Shown: piece by piece, positions 50,500 through 59,408 of the stretch
How the letters are laid out: each line of letters starts with the position of its first letter
How positions within the stretch are numbered: the stretch's first letter is position 1
Assembly: GCF_900102465.1 (NCBI RefSeq)
Contig: NZ_FNBW01000005.1
Coordinates: forward strand, 124,001 to 188,000
Reading direction: 5' to 3'
From: Thalassobaculum litoreum DSM 18839
Lineage (GTDB): Bacteria > Pseudomonadota > Alphaproteobacteria > Thalassobaculales > Thalassobaculaceae
DNA length: 64,000 nucleotides
Program-made: the position numbers and the translations under genes
Notes under the pieces: generated by a model
Databases searched by the model: none
The model's input: the letters and a program-made list of their open reading frames with translations, nothing else
What the model was told of the DNA's origin: nothing

Positions 50500-53400
50500 T
50501 CAGGCGGCGCTGACGGCCTTCGGCGGCAGGGTGTCCAGGTAGCGCGTGAGGCTGGCCACCGTCTCGGCACCGGCCGCCCTGAACTCCGCCGCGGCCTGTT
50601 CCAGAGCCGCCCGGTCGCCGGCGCGGGCCTGTTCCTCAAGCGTTCCGGCGAGGCAGCCGAGGTCCGACGCGCCGATATTCAGGCACAGGCCGCGGAGCGT
50701 GTGCAGGTTCTGGACAAGGACCGTCAGATCCTGCTCGGCGGCGGCCTTGAGGAAGTCCTCGGTGCGTTGATCGATCTCGGCGCAGGCCTCGCGGACCAGG
50801 TCGATGAAGGTGTCGCGCGGGGTCAGGGTGCGCAGGGTGGACAGGCGGGCGCGGTCGATCTGCCGGCTGACGCTCGCCTGATCGCGCACCGGGTCCGTTC
50901 CGCTCCGCTCCGCCTGAACCGGTTCCGGGACCTGATCGCCGGCCGATAGCGCAGCCGTCACGGTGCTCCGAAACGCGTCGAAGTCCATCGGCTTGGTCAG
51001 ATAGCTGAAGAAGCCCTTGGCCATCCCCTTGGTGACCTCCTGCGGCATCGCCGCGGCGGTCAGGGCGATGACCGGGATGTCCCGGGTATCCGGATTGGCC
51101 AGGAGACGGGAGTGCACCTCGTGGCCGTGCAGATCCGGCAGATTCAGGTCGAGCACGATCACGTCGGGCAGCAGACTGGTGGCGCGCTCGATGCCTTCCA
51201 GGCCGGTTTCCGCCTGCACGAACGTGACGTCGGCCAGGGCGCTGACCGCGTGCTCGACGATGCGCATGTTGATCGGGTTGTCCTCGATGCACAGCAGGGT
51301 GAACCCGCCGACATCGGCAACGTCGGGATCGGCGAGGGCCGGGGTGGGAGCAGTGGCGGCAACGGAGGCGGGAGCAGCGGCGGTGGCGGAACCCGGCTCG
51401 GCGTCGATCTCGATCTCATGGCAGCGCGGCAGGCTCAGCCAGAACGTGCTGCCCGCCGGCTCGGCCGGCAGGTAGCCGATCTGGCCGGACATGGCGGTTA
51501 CCAGTTTCTTGCTGAGCGCGAGGCCGATGCCGGTACCCTCGATATTGCCGAACTCGGCCCCCAGCCGTTCGAAGGGCGCGAACAGGCGGGCCGCCTTGTG
51601 GGCGGAGATGCCGGGGCCGGAATCGGTGACCAGGATGGTGGTCTGGTCGTCGTCCTGCTCCACATGAACCTGCACGAACCCGTTCGGTTTGTTGTACTTG
51701 ATGGCGTTGGACAGCAGGTTCAGCAGGACCTGGACGGAGCGCTGGCTGTCGGCCCGCACGTTGCCGACATGCGGGGGGATCTCCACCTGCAGTTCGATCG
51801 AGCGATGGTCGGCCAGGGGCCGGACGCTCTCCACGGCGCGCTCGATCATCTGGCGCACGTCGAGGCTCTCCAGGCTCACCTTCATGCGGCCGGCTTCGAC
51901 GCTGGAGAGGTCGAGCACGTCGTTGACGAGACCCAACAGGAGTTGGCCGCTGGAGACGATGTAGCCGCTGTATTCGGTCACCTGTTCGCTGGAGAGCGCG
52001 CGGGCCTTGGCGCGCTGCAGGATCTCGCCGAAGCCGATGATCGCGTTCAGCGGTGTCCGCAACTCGTGGCTCATGCTCGCCAGGAAGTCCGACTTGGCCT
52101 TGTTGGCGGCGTCGGCGGCGTCGCGGGCCTGGCGGATCTCCTCATAGGCCATCTCGCGGTCGGTCACGTCGAAGCGCAGAAGCACCCGGCCGCCGTCCGA
52201 CGTCATGCGCTCGACCATTTCGATGGCACGGCCGTTGATATGGACCTGGGTCGTGGAGTTCGCCGCCATGTGGCGATTCATCCGCCAACGGATCCAGCCC
52301 TCCGGATCCTCGCGCGCCTCCTCGATGAACCCCCGCTCCACGACGCGGCGCACGATGGTCTCGAAAGTGTCGCCCAGACGTTCAACGAAGCCGTGGCCGG
52401 TGGGCTGCTGCGACGGGGCGTTCTGGTAGATCAGTTCATCGGCTTCGTTGAACAGCATGAAGCCGCCGGGGATCGCGTCCGTGGCATCCCTCAGACGTTC
52501 CTTGGCGTCGACGAAGTCGGTGATGTCGCGGGCACTGCCGCGATACCCGGTAAAGGTGCCGTCGGCGTCGAAGATCGGCACGCCGCTGGTCCGGATCCAG
52601 CGGATGCCGCTGGGCGAGCGCCGGGGATACTCGAAATCGGAGAACGGCAGATGCTGCTCCAGGGTTTTCTGATGCTCCTGGACGCTGTTCGGGTCCGACA
52701 TGAGCTCCCGTGCGCACATGTCGATACGCCGCTTGCCCATATGCCATTGGGCCGAGGCGTGGGAGGTATGTTCGACCGCCCGCGACATCCACACCATCCG
52801 GTGCTCGGCGTCGGTTTCCCAGAACCAGTCGCTCGAGGCCTCGGCGTAATCGCGGAAACGCGCTTCGCTATATCTCAGCCGATTGGCCACCGCTTCTCGA
52901 CGGTCGATCTGGATGTAAAGCGCAATGGCGACCGCCACGAGCAGAATGATCACCAGCAGCAGCCGCCAGAGACCGCCGGCCGCCACGTCGTAGAAGTCGG
53001 CCAGGGCGTCCGGTCGTTGGACAGAGGTGGTCAGAACGAAGCGCCGATCCGCCGTCGTCGCATAGCCGACGATCGGGGAGGCATCGCCCTGCAATTGCTC
53101 GGAAGCGAGAATGCCTGAGCCGGTCGCCTCGATGGCTCCGGCTCTGAAGACGGGCTGTGACGACTCGGCACCCGGGCCTGCCGGATGCCGGGCAAGCACC
53201 GAGCCGTTGAGCCGCGACAGAGTCACCACGGCATCGAGACCCAGATCGGCTGCCGAGAATACCTGAGTGAAGTAGAGGGGATCGACCGTTCCGTAGACCA
53301 GGCCCGCGAAGGCGCCATTCTGATCGGCCATGCTGCGGCCGGCGAAGAAAATGTCGGCGTCGAGGACGGCCGAATAGAACTGTTCGGATATAAAGGGGGG

Positions 53401-53841
53401 CGCGTCGGGATTGTTGACGCTGCGCAGGATACGGAAGCCGGTCGTGTTGGCGATATTCAGCGGACTCGGGCTCGCCGAATCCGACGTGGCGAGCCGGGTG
53501 CCATCGCCGTCGACCCAGCCCACCGACCGCAGTACCGGCGTGCCGCCATGGACCGCCAGGAGCATCCGGTGGATGGACTGCGCGCTCAACTGGCCGGCCT
53601 CAGCCTCCTGGCGGATTCTGGTGATTTCCCGCAGGGCCGCGTCGATGCCGTCGAACACGCGCTCGGTGTGCTTGACCAGCAGCTCCGAGGTGCGGCGCGC
53701 GCTGTCCTGCGTCCGGGCCATCTCATCATGATAGAGATTCCACTTGTCCCAGGCGAAGGAGGCGACGAGCGCGATCAAGCCGATCGCCGCGCCGATCAGA
53801 ACCTGATGCTTCGGTCTCACGCTCTGCCAGGAAACGCTCAA
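50500..53841 (-). CDS. Hybrid sensor histidine kinase with PAS domains, receiver and HPt
   Basis: This 1113-residue kinase has TM1 at about 15-32, a periplasmic sensor at about 35-285, TM2 at about 290-312 and then two PAS domains (about 330-450 and 460-560; PIFDADGTFTGYRGSARDIT). HisKA has H592 (MSHELRTPLNAI), followed by a HATPase (IEGTGIGLALSKKL), an Ala/Pro-rich linker, a receiver with D898 (VIVLDLNLPDLHG) and an HPt domain with H1047 in LHTLRGLCLNIG. HPt helix is slightly altered (HTLRG rather than HxLKG) but the His is present. It has no adjacent response regulator. Confidence 0.9.
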   Translation of the reverse strand: MSVSWQSVRPKHQVLIGAAIGLIALVASFAWDKWNLYHDEMARTQDSARRTSELLVKHTERVFDGIDAALREITRIRQEAEAGQLSAQSIHRMLLAVHGGTPVLRSVGWVDGDGTRLATSDSASPSPLNIANTTGFRILRSVNNPDAPPFISEQFYSAVLDADIFFAGRSMADQNGAFAGLVYGTVDPLYFTQVFSAADLGLDAVVTLSRLNGSVLARHPAGPGAESSQPVFRAGAIEATGSGILASEQLQGDASPIVGYATTADRRFVLTTSVQRPDALADFYDVAAGGLWRLLLVIILLVAVAIALYIQIDRREAVANRLRYSEARFRDYAEASSDWFWETDAEHRMVWMSRAVEHTSHASAQWHMGKRRIDMCARELMSDPNSVQEHQKTLEQHLPFSDFEYPRRSPSGIRWIRTSGVPIFDADGTFTGYRGSARDITDFVDAKERLRDATDAIPGGFMLFNEADELIYQNAPSQQPTGHGFVERLGDTFETIVRRVVERGFIEEAREDPEGWIRWRMNRHMAANSTTQVHINGRAIEMVERMTSDGGRVLLRFDVTDREMAYEEIRQARDAADAANKAKSDFLASMSHELRTPLNAIIGFGEILQRAKARALSSEQVTEYSGYIVSSGQLLLGLVNDVLDLSSVEAGRMKVSLESLDVRQMIERAVESVRPLADHRSIELQVEIPPHVGNVRADSQRSVQVLLNLLSNAIKYNKPNGFVQVHVEQDDDQTTILVTDSGPGISAHKAARLFAPFERLGAEFGNIEGTGIGLALSKKLVTAMSGQIGYLPAEPAGSTFWLSLPRCHEIEIDAEPGSATAAAPASVAATAPTPALADPDVADVGGFTLLCIEDNPINMRIVEHAVSALADVTFVQAETGLEGIERATSLLPDVIVLDLNLPDLHGHEVHSRLLANPDTRDIPVIALTAAAMPQEVTKGMAKGFFSYLTKPMDFDAFRSTVTAALSAGDQVPEPVQAERSGTDPVRDQASVSRQIDRARLSTLRTLTPRDTFIDLVREACAEIDQRTEDFLKAAAEQDLTVLVQNLHTLRGLCLNIGASDLGCLAGTLEEQARAGDRAALEQAAAEFRAAGAETVASLTRYLDTLPPKAVSAA

Positions 53842-53997
53842 TATTAAGCTCCATCGAACAGTATTCGACAGAGTTTTGATGCATTTCGATTAGCAATCCC
53901 TTAACGGCGGGACGATTTCAGGCAGGTCCAGGCCAGGGCACAGAGCCGTTTGTCGGCGCGCTCCCGGTTCTCACCAGTCCTTGTGGGACGCAGGCGG

Positions 53998-54930
53998 TCA
54001 GCCGTAATCGACCGGGGTTGCGTCGCGGCCCTCGCGGTGCCACTGCCAGTAGGTATCCTTCAGCCGGGCAGAGATAGGGCCGGGTCGGTCGTTGGACAGG
54101 ATCGTGCCGTCGATGCGGGAGGCCGGCATCACCCCGCCGGCGGTGGTCGAGGTGAAGATCTCGTCGGCTTCGCGCAGCTCGTCGGCGGTGATCGCCCGGA
54201 TCTCCCAGGGGATGCCGAGGTCGTCGCACAGGTCGAACACCGTCTGCCGGGTGATCCCCTCCAGCGCGCCGCGGTCCGGAGAGACGACGGCGCCAGCCTT
54301 GACCATGAACACGTTGAAGCCCGGGCCCTCGGTCACCAGGCCGTCGGAATCGAGCAGAACGGCGTTGTCGGCGCCGGCATCCTCGGCCTCGAACATGGCG
54401 CGGACCAGATCGCCCCAATGGAAGTTCTTGATGGTGGGGTCGACGCTTTCCGGCGCGATGCGCGGGGTTTTGGCGACAATGAGGTGGGCGCCGCGCTCCT
54501 GCACGTCGGCCGGGATCACGTCGATCCACGGGATGGCATAGGCGTAGAAGCGGTTCTGCATCGCGCTGGGCCGGCGCGGCATGCCGGGCAGGGGCACACC
54601 CCGCGTCGCGATCATCGCCACATAGGCTTCGCGCAGGCCTGACAGGCGCACGCATTGGGTCAGGATTTCGGCGATCTCGCCGCGGTCATGGGGCAGCGAC
54701 ATGCGCAGCCCGGCCACGGATCTCTCGAACCGTGCCAGGTGGTGGTCCAGGCGGAAGAACGCCCCGCCCCACACATGTACAACGTCATAGGTGACGTCGG
54801 ACTTGCCGAAGCCCCAGTCCATGATCGAAATCGACGCCTCGCCGGCGGGCACATAGCGGCCGTTGCAGAAGGCGGCGCCCTTCGAGAAGTCGGCGTCGGT
54901 CTGATGAGCGGGTGCGGTCAGATCGTTCAT
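53998..54930 (-). CDS. Class IV PLP aminotransferase (branched-chain/D-amino-acid transaminase type)
   Basis: This 310-residue fold-type IV enzyme has PLP lysine K168 in PTIKNFHWGDLV and the phosphate-cup pattern TEGPGFNVF, followed by GALEGITRQTV. It resembles the BCAT-like and D-alanine transaminase group, including 4-aminolyase types. ATG 54930 follows AAGGGGATCC. It is alone and divergent from an NTF2-like gene. Substrate not fixed. Confidence 0.88.
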   Translation of the reverse strand: MNDLTAPAHQTDADFSKGAAFCNGRYVPAGEASISIMDWGFGKSDVTYDVVHVWGGAFFRLDHHLARFERSVAGLRMSLPHDRGEIAEILTQCVRLSGLREAYVAMIATRGVPLPGMPRRPSAMQNRFYAYAIPWIDVIPADVQERGAHLIVAKTPRIAPESVDPTIKNFHWGDLVRAMFEAEDAGADNAVLLDSDGLVTEGPGFNVFMVKAGAVVSPDRGALEGITRQTVFDLCDDLGIPWEIRAITADELREADEIFTSTTAGGVMPASRIDGTILSNDRPGPISARLKDTYWQWHREGRDATPVDYG

Positions 54931-55016
54931 GGCGGATCCCCTTCATGCGTTCCCACATAGAGTGCGCCTGCGCTAGGACTCAGGAAAATAGCGAAAATGC
55001 CGAAGGGAGAGCCCGC

Positions 55017-55541
55017 ATGCCCCAGGACCACATCACCGCAGAGACCCTGGTCGACCGCGAGAAGATCAAGACGCTGAAGGCCCAGTACTGCCGGTTCCTC
55101 GACACCAAGCAGTGGGTGCGGCTGCGCGGCCTGTTCCTGGAGGAGGCGACGTTCGAGGGATTCGGCTCGGCGCCCACCGGCTCCACCGCCGCCCAGTTCG
55201 TCGCCGGCGCCAGCGGGCGGCTGCAGGAGGCCCTGACCGTGCATCACTGCCATATGGCGGAGATCGCCTTCGACGGCCCGGACCGGGCGCGGGCGGTCTG
55301 GGCCATGGTCGATGTTGTGCAGTTCCTCGACGGGCGCGAGCCGATCGAGGCGCCGGGCCATACCGGCTTCACCGGCTACGGACACTACGAGGATTCCTAC
55401 CGAAGGATAGACGGGGTCTGGTACTTCGCCACCAAGCGGCTGTCGCGCATCCGCATCGATCCGATACCGCGTGACAATCCGGCGGCACTGACCAACCGGC
55501 TGAAGGCATATGCCGACTGGGTCGGGTTCGCGGAAGGCTGA
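55017..55541 (+). CDS. SnoaL/NTF2-like domain protein
   Basis: This 174-residue protein matches a SnoaL-type fold: a helix LKAQYCRFLDTKQWVRLRGLF, a sheet with HHCHMAEIAFDGPDRARAVW, and YEDSYRRIDGVWYFATKRLSRIR at the end. Such proteins are small isomerases, dehydratases or hydroxylases, for example of steroid/polyketide-like substrates. ATG 55017 follows AAGGGAGAG. The catalytic residues cannot be assigned with certainty. Confidence 0.78.
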   Translation: MPQDHITAETLVDREKIKTLKAQYCRFLDTKQWVRLRGLFLEEATFEGFGSAPTGSTAAQFVAGASGRLQEALTVHHCHMAEIAFDGPDRARAVWAMVDVVQFLDGREPIEAPGHTGFTGYGHYEDSYRRIDGVWYFATKRLSRIRIDPIPRDNPAALTNRLKAYADWVGFAEG

Positions 55542-55556
55542 CGGGGGCGTGGCCGG

Positions 55557-57155
55557 TCAGGCGTCGGTACCGGTCCGACCGACGGGCAGGTCGGCCATGT
55601 GCCGGTCGGTGATGTGCCCGTCGGTGATTTGCCGGTTGGCGGGCAGGTAGACGGTGACCCGGGTGCCGACCCCCACCTCGCTGTGCAGGACAAGCTCGCC
55701 GCCATGCAGCTCGGCCATCTTACGGGCCAGCGGCAGGCCGAGCCCCGTCCCCTTCTGCAGATGGGGCGACACGCCCTCCGCCCGGCCGAACGGCTCCATC
55801 ACCTGGTCCAGGAACTCGGCGGGGATGCCGGGACCGGTATCTTCGACGACGAAGGCGACGCGCCCGTCGGGGGCGATGCGGGCCTCGATCGACACCGTGC
55901 CGTCGGCCGGCGTGTGCTTCACCGCGTTGCCCAGCAGGTTGATCAGGATCTGCCGCATCTTCACCGGATCGATCCGCAGCGTCATGCTGTTGCGGTCCAT
56001 CCGGCTCTCGAGCCGCACGCCGCCGTCATGGGCGAGGGGGGCGATGACCCGCAGGGTTTCGGCCAGCAGCGCCGCGATGTCGGTGGGCTCGTCCACCAGC
56101 GTCTCGCGGCCGACCTCGATCCGGGCGATGTCCAGCAGGTCGTTGATCACCTTGAGCAGGTGCTGGCCGCTGTAGTGGATATCGTCGGCGAAACTCTTGT
56201 AACGGACGGGCGTGATCCGGCCGAAGAGTTCCCGGGACATGATCTCGGAGAAGCCGAGGATGGCGTTGAGCGGGGTTCTGAGTTCGTGGCTCATGGACCA
56301 CAGGAACTGGGTTTTGGAGTCGTTGGCGCGGTCCGCCTCGCGCTTGGCGATCTCCAGTTCCAGGGTCCGCTCCTGCACCCTCTGTTCCAGTTCCTGGTTC
56401 AGGGTGGCCAGCGCGCTTTCCGACGCCTGGATCCGCTCGACGGAGTCCTGCAGTTGCCGCTCGCGTTCGGTTTCCGACAGCACGAGGTTGTTATAGGCGC
56501 CGACCACCAGACCCATCTCGTCGCGGCTGTTCCACGGGATGACGCTGCGCGACCCGGATCTGGCCGAGTGCAGGATGCCGTCTGTCAGGCGGTTGAGCGG
56601 ACGCCAGATGAGGAAGCGGTAGGACACCCCGCCGGCGACCAGCACGGCGAAGAAGGCGACGGAAATCGCCGCCAGGCCGAGCAGCATCTCCAGGTTCCGG
56701 AGCTTGACCAGCTCCGCGTCGGTGAAGCCGGCGCGCAGGATCCAGGTGCCCTTGTCGTCGACCGGGATTTCGAAATAGTGCCCTTCCTGTCCCGCGACGC
56801 AGCCCTGGCTGGCGGGCAGGGCGGCGACGACGGAGGTCCCGTTTCTCAGCTCGGCGCACAGAAAGGCCCGATCGGCGGCGAGGGGCGCCATCAGGTCGCC
56901 GGCCAGAGCCGGATCGACATAGGCGCCGTGCCGTTCGATCGCGCCGGCGGCCCGGGCGGACAGGTTGCCGACACGGGCGGTCAGCATGGCGTCGTCCGCC
57001 TGGTGCATCAGGCTGAAGATCAGCCAGGCGCACGGCACGATGATCAGCAGAAAGGCGAAACTGACGATGGCAAGGAACCGGATATGCAGCCGCTGCGGCC
57101 ATGGCGGCCGCGACGGGATATTCCGGTCCTGCATTGCCTGGCCAGCTCGGGTCAC
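55557..57155 (-). CDS. Sensor histidine kinase with HAMP and coiled-coil
   Basis: This 532-residue kinase has TM1 at about 26-48, a periplasmic region of about 120 residues, TM2 at about 160-185 and a HAMP-like segment. A coiled-coil at about 240-280 (QLQDSVERIQASESALATLNQ) precedes HisKA with H290 (MSHELRTPLNAILGFSEIM) and HATPase (GTGLGLPLARKMAELHGG). It has no receiver. The start is GTG 57155 (GAGGTAG before it) or ATG 57134. The last 25 residues come from a tandem repeat. It follows the secreted protein gene by 2 bp. Confidence 0.87.
   Translation of the reverse strand: MTRAGQAMQDRNIPSRPPWPQRLHIRFLAIVSFAFLLIIVPCAWLIFSLMHQADDAMLTARVGNLSARAAGAIERHGAYVDPALAGDLMAPLAADRAFLCAELRNGTSVVAALPASQGCVAGQEGHYFEIPVDDKGTWILRAGFTDAELVKLRNLEMLLGLAAISVAFFAVLVAGGVSYRFLIWRPLNRLTDGILHSARSGSRSVIPWNSRDEMGLVVGAYNNLVLSETERERQLQDSVERIQASESALATLNQELEQRVQERTLELEIAKREADRANDSKTQFLWSMSHELRTPLNAILGFSEIMSRELFGRITPVRYKSFADDIHYSGQHLLKVINDLLDIARIEVGRETLVDEPTDIAALLAETLRVIAPLAHDGGVRLESRMDRNSMTLRIDPVKMRQILINLLGNAVKHTPADGTVSIEARIAPDGRVAFVVEDTGPGIPAEFLDQVMEPFGRAEGVSPHLQKGTGLGLPLARKMAELHGGELVLHSEVGVGTRVTVYLPANRQITDGHITDRHMADLPVGRTGTDA
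55574..55648. repeat. Degenerate 15-bp tandem repeat in the kinase C-terminal tail
   Basis: Units GGTCGGCCATGTGCC, GGTCGGTGATGTGCC and CGTCGGTGATTTGCC (55589, 55604 and 55619) are adjacent, with weaker copies on both sides. They encode the ITDGHITDRHMADLP tail of the minus-strand kinase. Confidence 0.7.
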
Positions 57156-57157
57156 GG

Positions 57158-57556
57158 CTACCTCGTAACCTTCCCGGCGGCCATCAGGTCCTGGAGCAGG
57201 GCGCGATCGGCCACGGCGGTGTGGAACACCGTGTAGCTGCCGCCCTGGCGGGCCATGTAGTAGTCGATCGGAACGTTGTTGCCGGCGTCGTCGCGGAAGT
57301 CGAAGCACAGCACGAAGTGCTCGCCGTAGATCAGGATCATCGGATGGGCTGTAACCGGGTGCAGCCGCTGCACCTCGCCGCTGGCACGGTCGAGATGGAG
57401 GATCGCGCCGTCGACCAGGGTACGGTCGATATGACGCTGCATCGCCGCCTGGAGTGCCGCCTTCTCCGTCAGGGACGGCGAGGTCTCGGCGGAGGCAGGA
57501 CCGGCTCCCAGCCCAAGCAGGGCCGCGACCAGAAGGATCGTGCGTATCGCATTCAT
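57158..57556 (-). CDS. Secreted hypothetical protein, 132 residues
   Basis: This protein begins with a classical Sec signal (RTILLVAALLGLGAGPASA, cleavage after ASA). The mature part of about 108 residues has PMILIYGEHFVLCFDFRDD and DYYMARQGGSYTVFHTAV segments. It lies just upstream of a histidine kinase in one unit and could be a periplasmic partner or sensor input. No family was recognised. Confidence 0.7.
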   Translation of the reverse strand: MNAIRTILLVAALLGLGAGPASAETSPSLTEKAALQAAMQRHIDRTLVDGAILHLDRASGEVQRLHPVTAHPMILIYGEHFVLCFDFRDDAGNNVPIDYYMARQGGSYTVFHTAVADRALLQDLMAAGKVTR

Positions 57557-57660
57557 CGGGAGTCACTCATCACCGTTGCACTGCAACGCAAAATGCATGC
57601 GGTGACTTAAGAAACGATGAAGTCGACTGGCGAGGGCCCGACGCGGAGCCGCGGCTGGCT

Positions 57661-59013
57661 CTAAGGGGCGAGCATGCCTTTGAGGGTCTCCACCAGCCTG
57701 GTCTCCTCGACGACGACCTGTTCGCCTGTAGCCAGGGTCTTCACCTGCCAGGTGCCGGCGGCGAATTCGTCCTCACCTGCTACGAGAGCCAGTTTGAAGC
57801 CCTTGCGGTCGGCGTATTTGAACTGCTGGCCGACCTTGCGCTGCTCGGTCGCCACCTCCGCGCCGATGCCCGCCTTGCGCAGGAGGCCGGCCACGGTGAG
57901 GTAGCGGTCGAGCTTGCCCTGATCGAGCACGGTGACCAGTACCGGCGCGGTGGTCGCCTGCTCCACCGGCAGCAGTCCGGCTTCCATCAGGCGGGTGACC
58001 AGACGGGTCAGGCCGATGGAGATCCCCACGCCCGGCAGCTTGCGGCTGGTGTAGAGCCCGGCCAGGTTCTCGTAGCGCCCGCCGGAGCAGATGCTGCCGA
58101 TGGACGGGTGGTCGACCAGGGTCGTCTCATAAACCGTGCCGGTGTAGTAGCTGAGGCCGCGGGCGACGGAGAGATCGAGAATGAAGGTCTCCGGGGTCAG
58201 GCCAAGGCTGGCGGCGGCGCGGGCGACGGTGGTGAGTTCCTCGACCCCGCCCTTGTAGGTCTCGTTCAGGCTGTCGGCCGGCGCCAGGGAGAGCAGCTTC
58301 TCGATCACCTCCTCGGCCGGGCCGCGCAGGGAGACGTAGGCCATGATCTGGTCGAGCTGCCTGTCCTCGAGCGTGTAGGTCTCGGCCAGTTCCTTGCGGA
58401 TCTCGTCGGGGCCGACCTTGTCGATCTTGTCGATCACCCGCATGGCGTCGGAGATCGACTCCGACGGGATGCCGGTGCCCGACAGGAAACCCTCCAGCAG
58501 CTTGCGGTTGCTCATGCGGATCTGGAACGGCCCGATATTCATTTCCTTGAAGATGCCGTCGATGATCGCCGGGATCTCCGCATCGGTGATCAGGCTGAGC
58601 GTCTGGTCGCCGACCACGTCGATGTCGCACTGGATGAATTCGCGGTAGCGCCCGGCCTGCGCCCGCTCGCCGCGCCACACGGGTTGGATCTGGTAGCGGC
58701 GGAACGGGAAGACGAGCTCGCCCGCATGCTGGGCGACGAAGCGGGCCATCGGCACGGTCAGATCGAAGCGCAGGGCGAAGTCGGTGTCCTCGCCGCCATC
58801 GGCCAGCCGGTGCACGCCATAGACCTGTCGGTCGACGCTGTCGCCGCCTTCCTTGGCCAGCAGCACCTCGCGCAGCTCGAAGGCGGGCGTGCTCAGCGGC
58901 ACCGCACCGGCCAGCTCGAAATGCTTGCGCACGATCTCGACGCAGCGGTTGAAGGTGATCTGCTCGGCGGGCAGGAACTCCCGCAGGCCGCTGATGGAAC
59001 GGGGGCGAATCAT
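57661..59013 (-). CDS. hisS: Histidyl-tRNA synthetase
   Basis: This 450-residue class II aminoacyl-tRNA synthetase has motif 2 in PVWRGERAQAGRYREFIQCDID, the histidine-specific segment LDLSVARGLSYYTGTVYE, and motif 3 SIGLTRLVTRL. The C-terminal anticodon-binding domain occupies about 350-450. Start 59013 follows AAGGGAAG. It joins histidine to tRNA-His. Confidence 0.95.
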   Translation of the reverse strand: MIRPRSISGLREFLPAEQITFNRCVEIVRKHFELAGAVPLSTPAFELREVLLAKEGGDSVDRQVYGVHRLADGGEDTDFALRFDLTVPMARFVAQHAGELVFPFRRYQIQPVWRGERAQAGRYREFIQCDIDVVGDQTLSLITDAEIPAIIDGIFKEMNIGPFQIRMSNRKLLEGFLSGTGIPSESISDAMRVIDKIDKVGPDEIRKELAETYTLEDRQLDQIMAYVSLRGPAEEVIEKLLSLAPADSLNETYKGGVEELTTVARAAASLGLTPETFILDLSVARGLSYYTGTVYETTLVDHPSIGSICSGGRYENLAGLYTSRKLPGVGISIGLTRLVTRLMEAGLLPVEQATTAPVLVTVLDQGKLDRYLTVAGLLRKAGIGAEVATEQRKVGQQFKYADRKGFKLALVAGEDEFAAGTWQVKTLATGEQVVVEETRLVETLKGMLAP

Positions 59014-59133
59014 GATCTGCCGCTTCCCTTGTCGATGTGCGTTTCGGCGCTCGGTGTCGCGAGGACCCTTGAACTAGAAGTTTGGACGGGCGGGGGCAAT
59101 AGGAGAGTGGGGGGCAGCCTTTGTCCTGGGTTA

Positions 59134-59152
59134 TCCTGAACTCGCTTCAGGA
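59134..59152. repeat. Short inverted repeat, TCCTGAA type
   Basis: TCCTGAA-CTCGC-TTCAGGA, a 7-bp stem and 5-base loop. It resembles the second copy at 59208-59228. Confidence 0.65.
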
Positions 59153-59207
59153 CCTCCATGGTCAGCCCGATCGAGGCCTAGCATCGGGGCAGTGCCGGCG
59201 GCGGGAG

Positions 59208-59228
59208 ATCCTGAACCGAGTTCAGGAT
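59208..59228. repeat. Short inverted repeat, ATCCTGAAC type
   Basis: ATCCTGAAC-CGA-GTTCAGGAT, a perfect 9-bp stem and 3-base loop. It shares the TCCTGAA core with 59134-59152, so the two may bound a larger element. Confidence 0.65.
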
Positions 59229-59275
59229 GACGGGAAAGGGAAGAGTTTCACCCCCATCTAGCTCACCCCAAGCTA

Positions 59276-59389
59276 CGTCATCCCGGACAGGCCCGGACGT
59301 GATCCGGGGCTGGGCCGGGACCCAGAGCAGCCGCGTGCGCCAGGTCCCGGCCGACCCCCGGATCACGTCCGGCGGCCGCCGGGATGACG
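59276..59389. repeat. 114-bp large dyad element, GTCATCCCGG edges
   Basis: The left edge CGTCATCCCGG and right edge CCGGGATGACG are complementary. Inner arms CGGACGTGATCCGGGG and CCCCGGATCACGTCCG also pair, as do GGGACC and GGTCCC. It forms one long imperfect hairpin. It is a REP-like intergenic repeat, and the edge is shared with 37286-37311. Confidence 0.7.
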
Positions 59390-59408
59390 GTAAGGGAGAG
59401 AGTGGCGG

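Larger units (their letters stand above)
59014..59408. other. Repeat-filled gap between hisS and hyuB
   Basis: This is 395 bp without a gene. It contains three dyad repeats (59134-59152, 59208-59228 and 59276-59389) and the promoter region of hisS in the first 100 bp. Confidence 0.65.
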
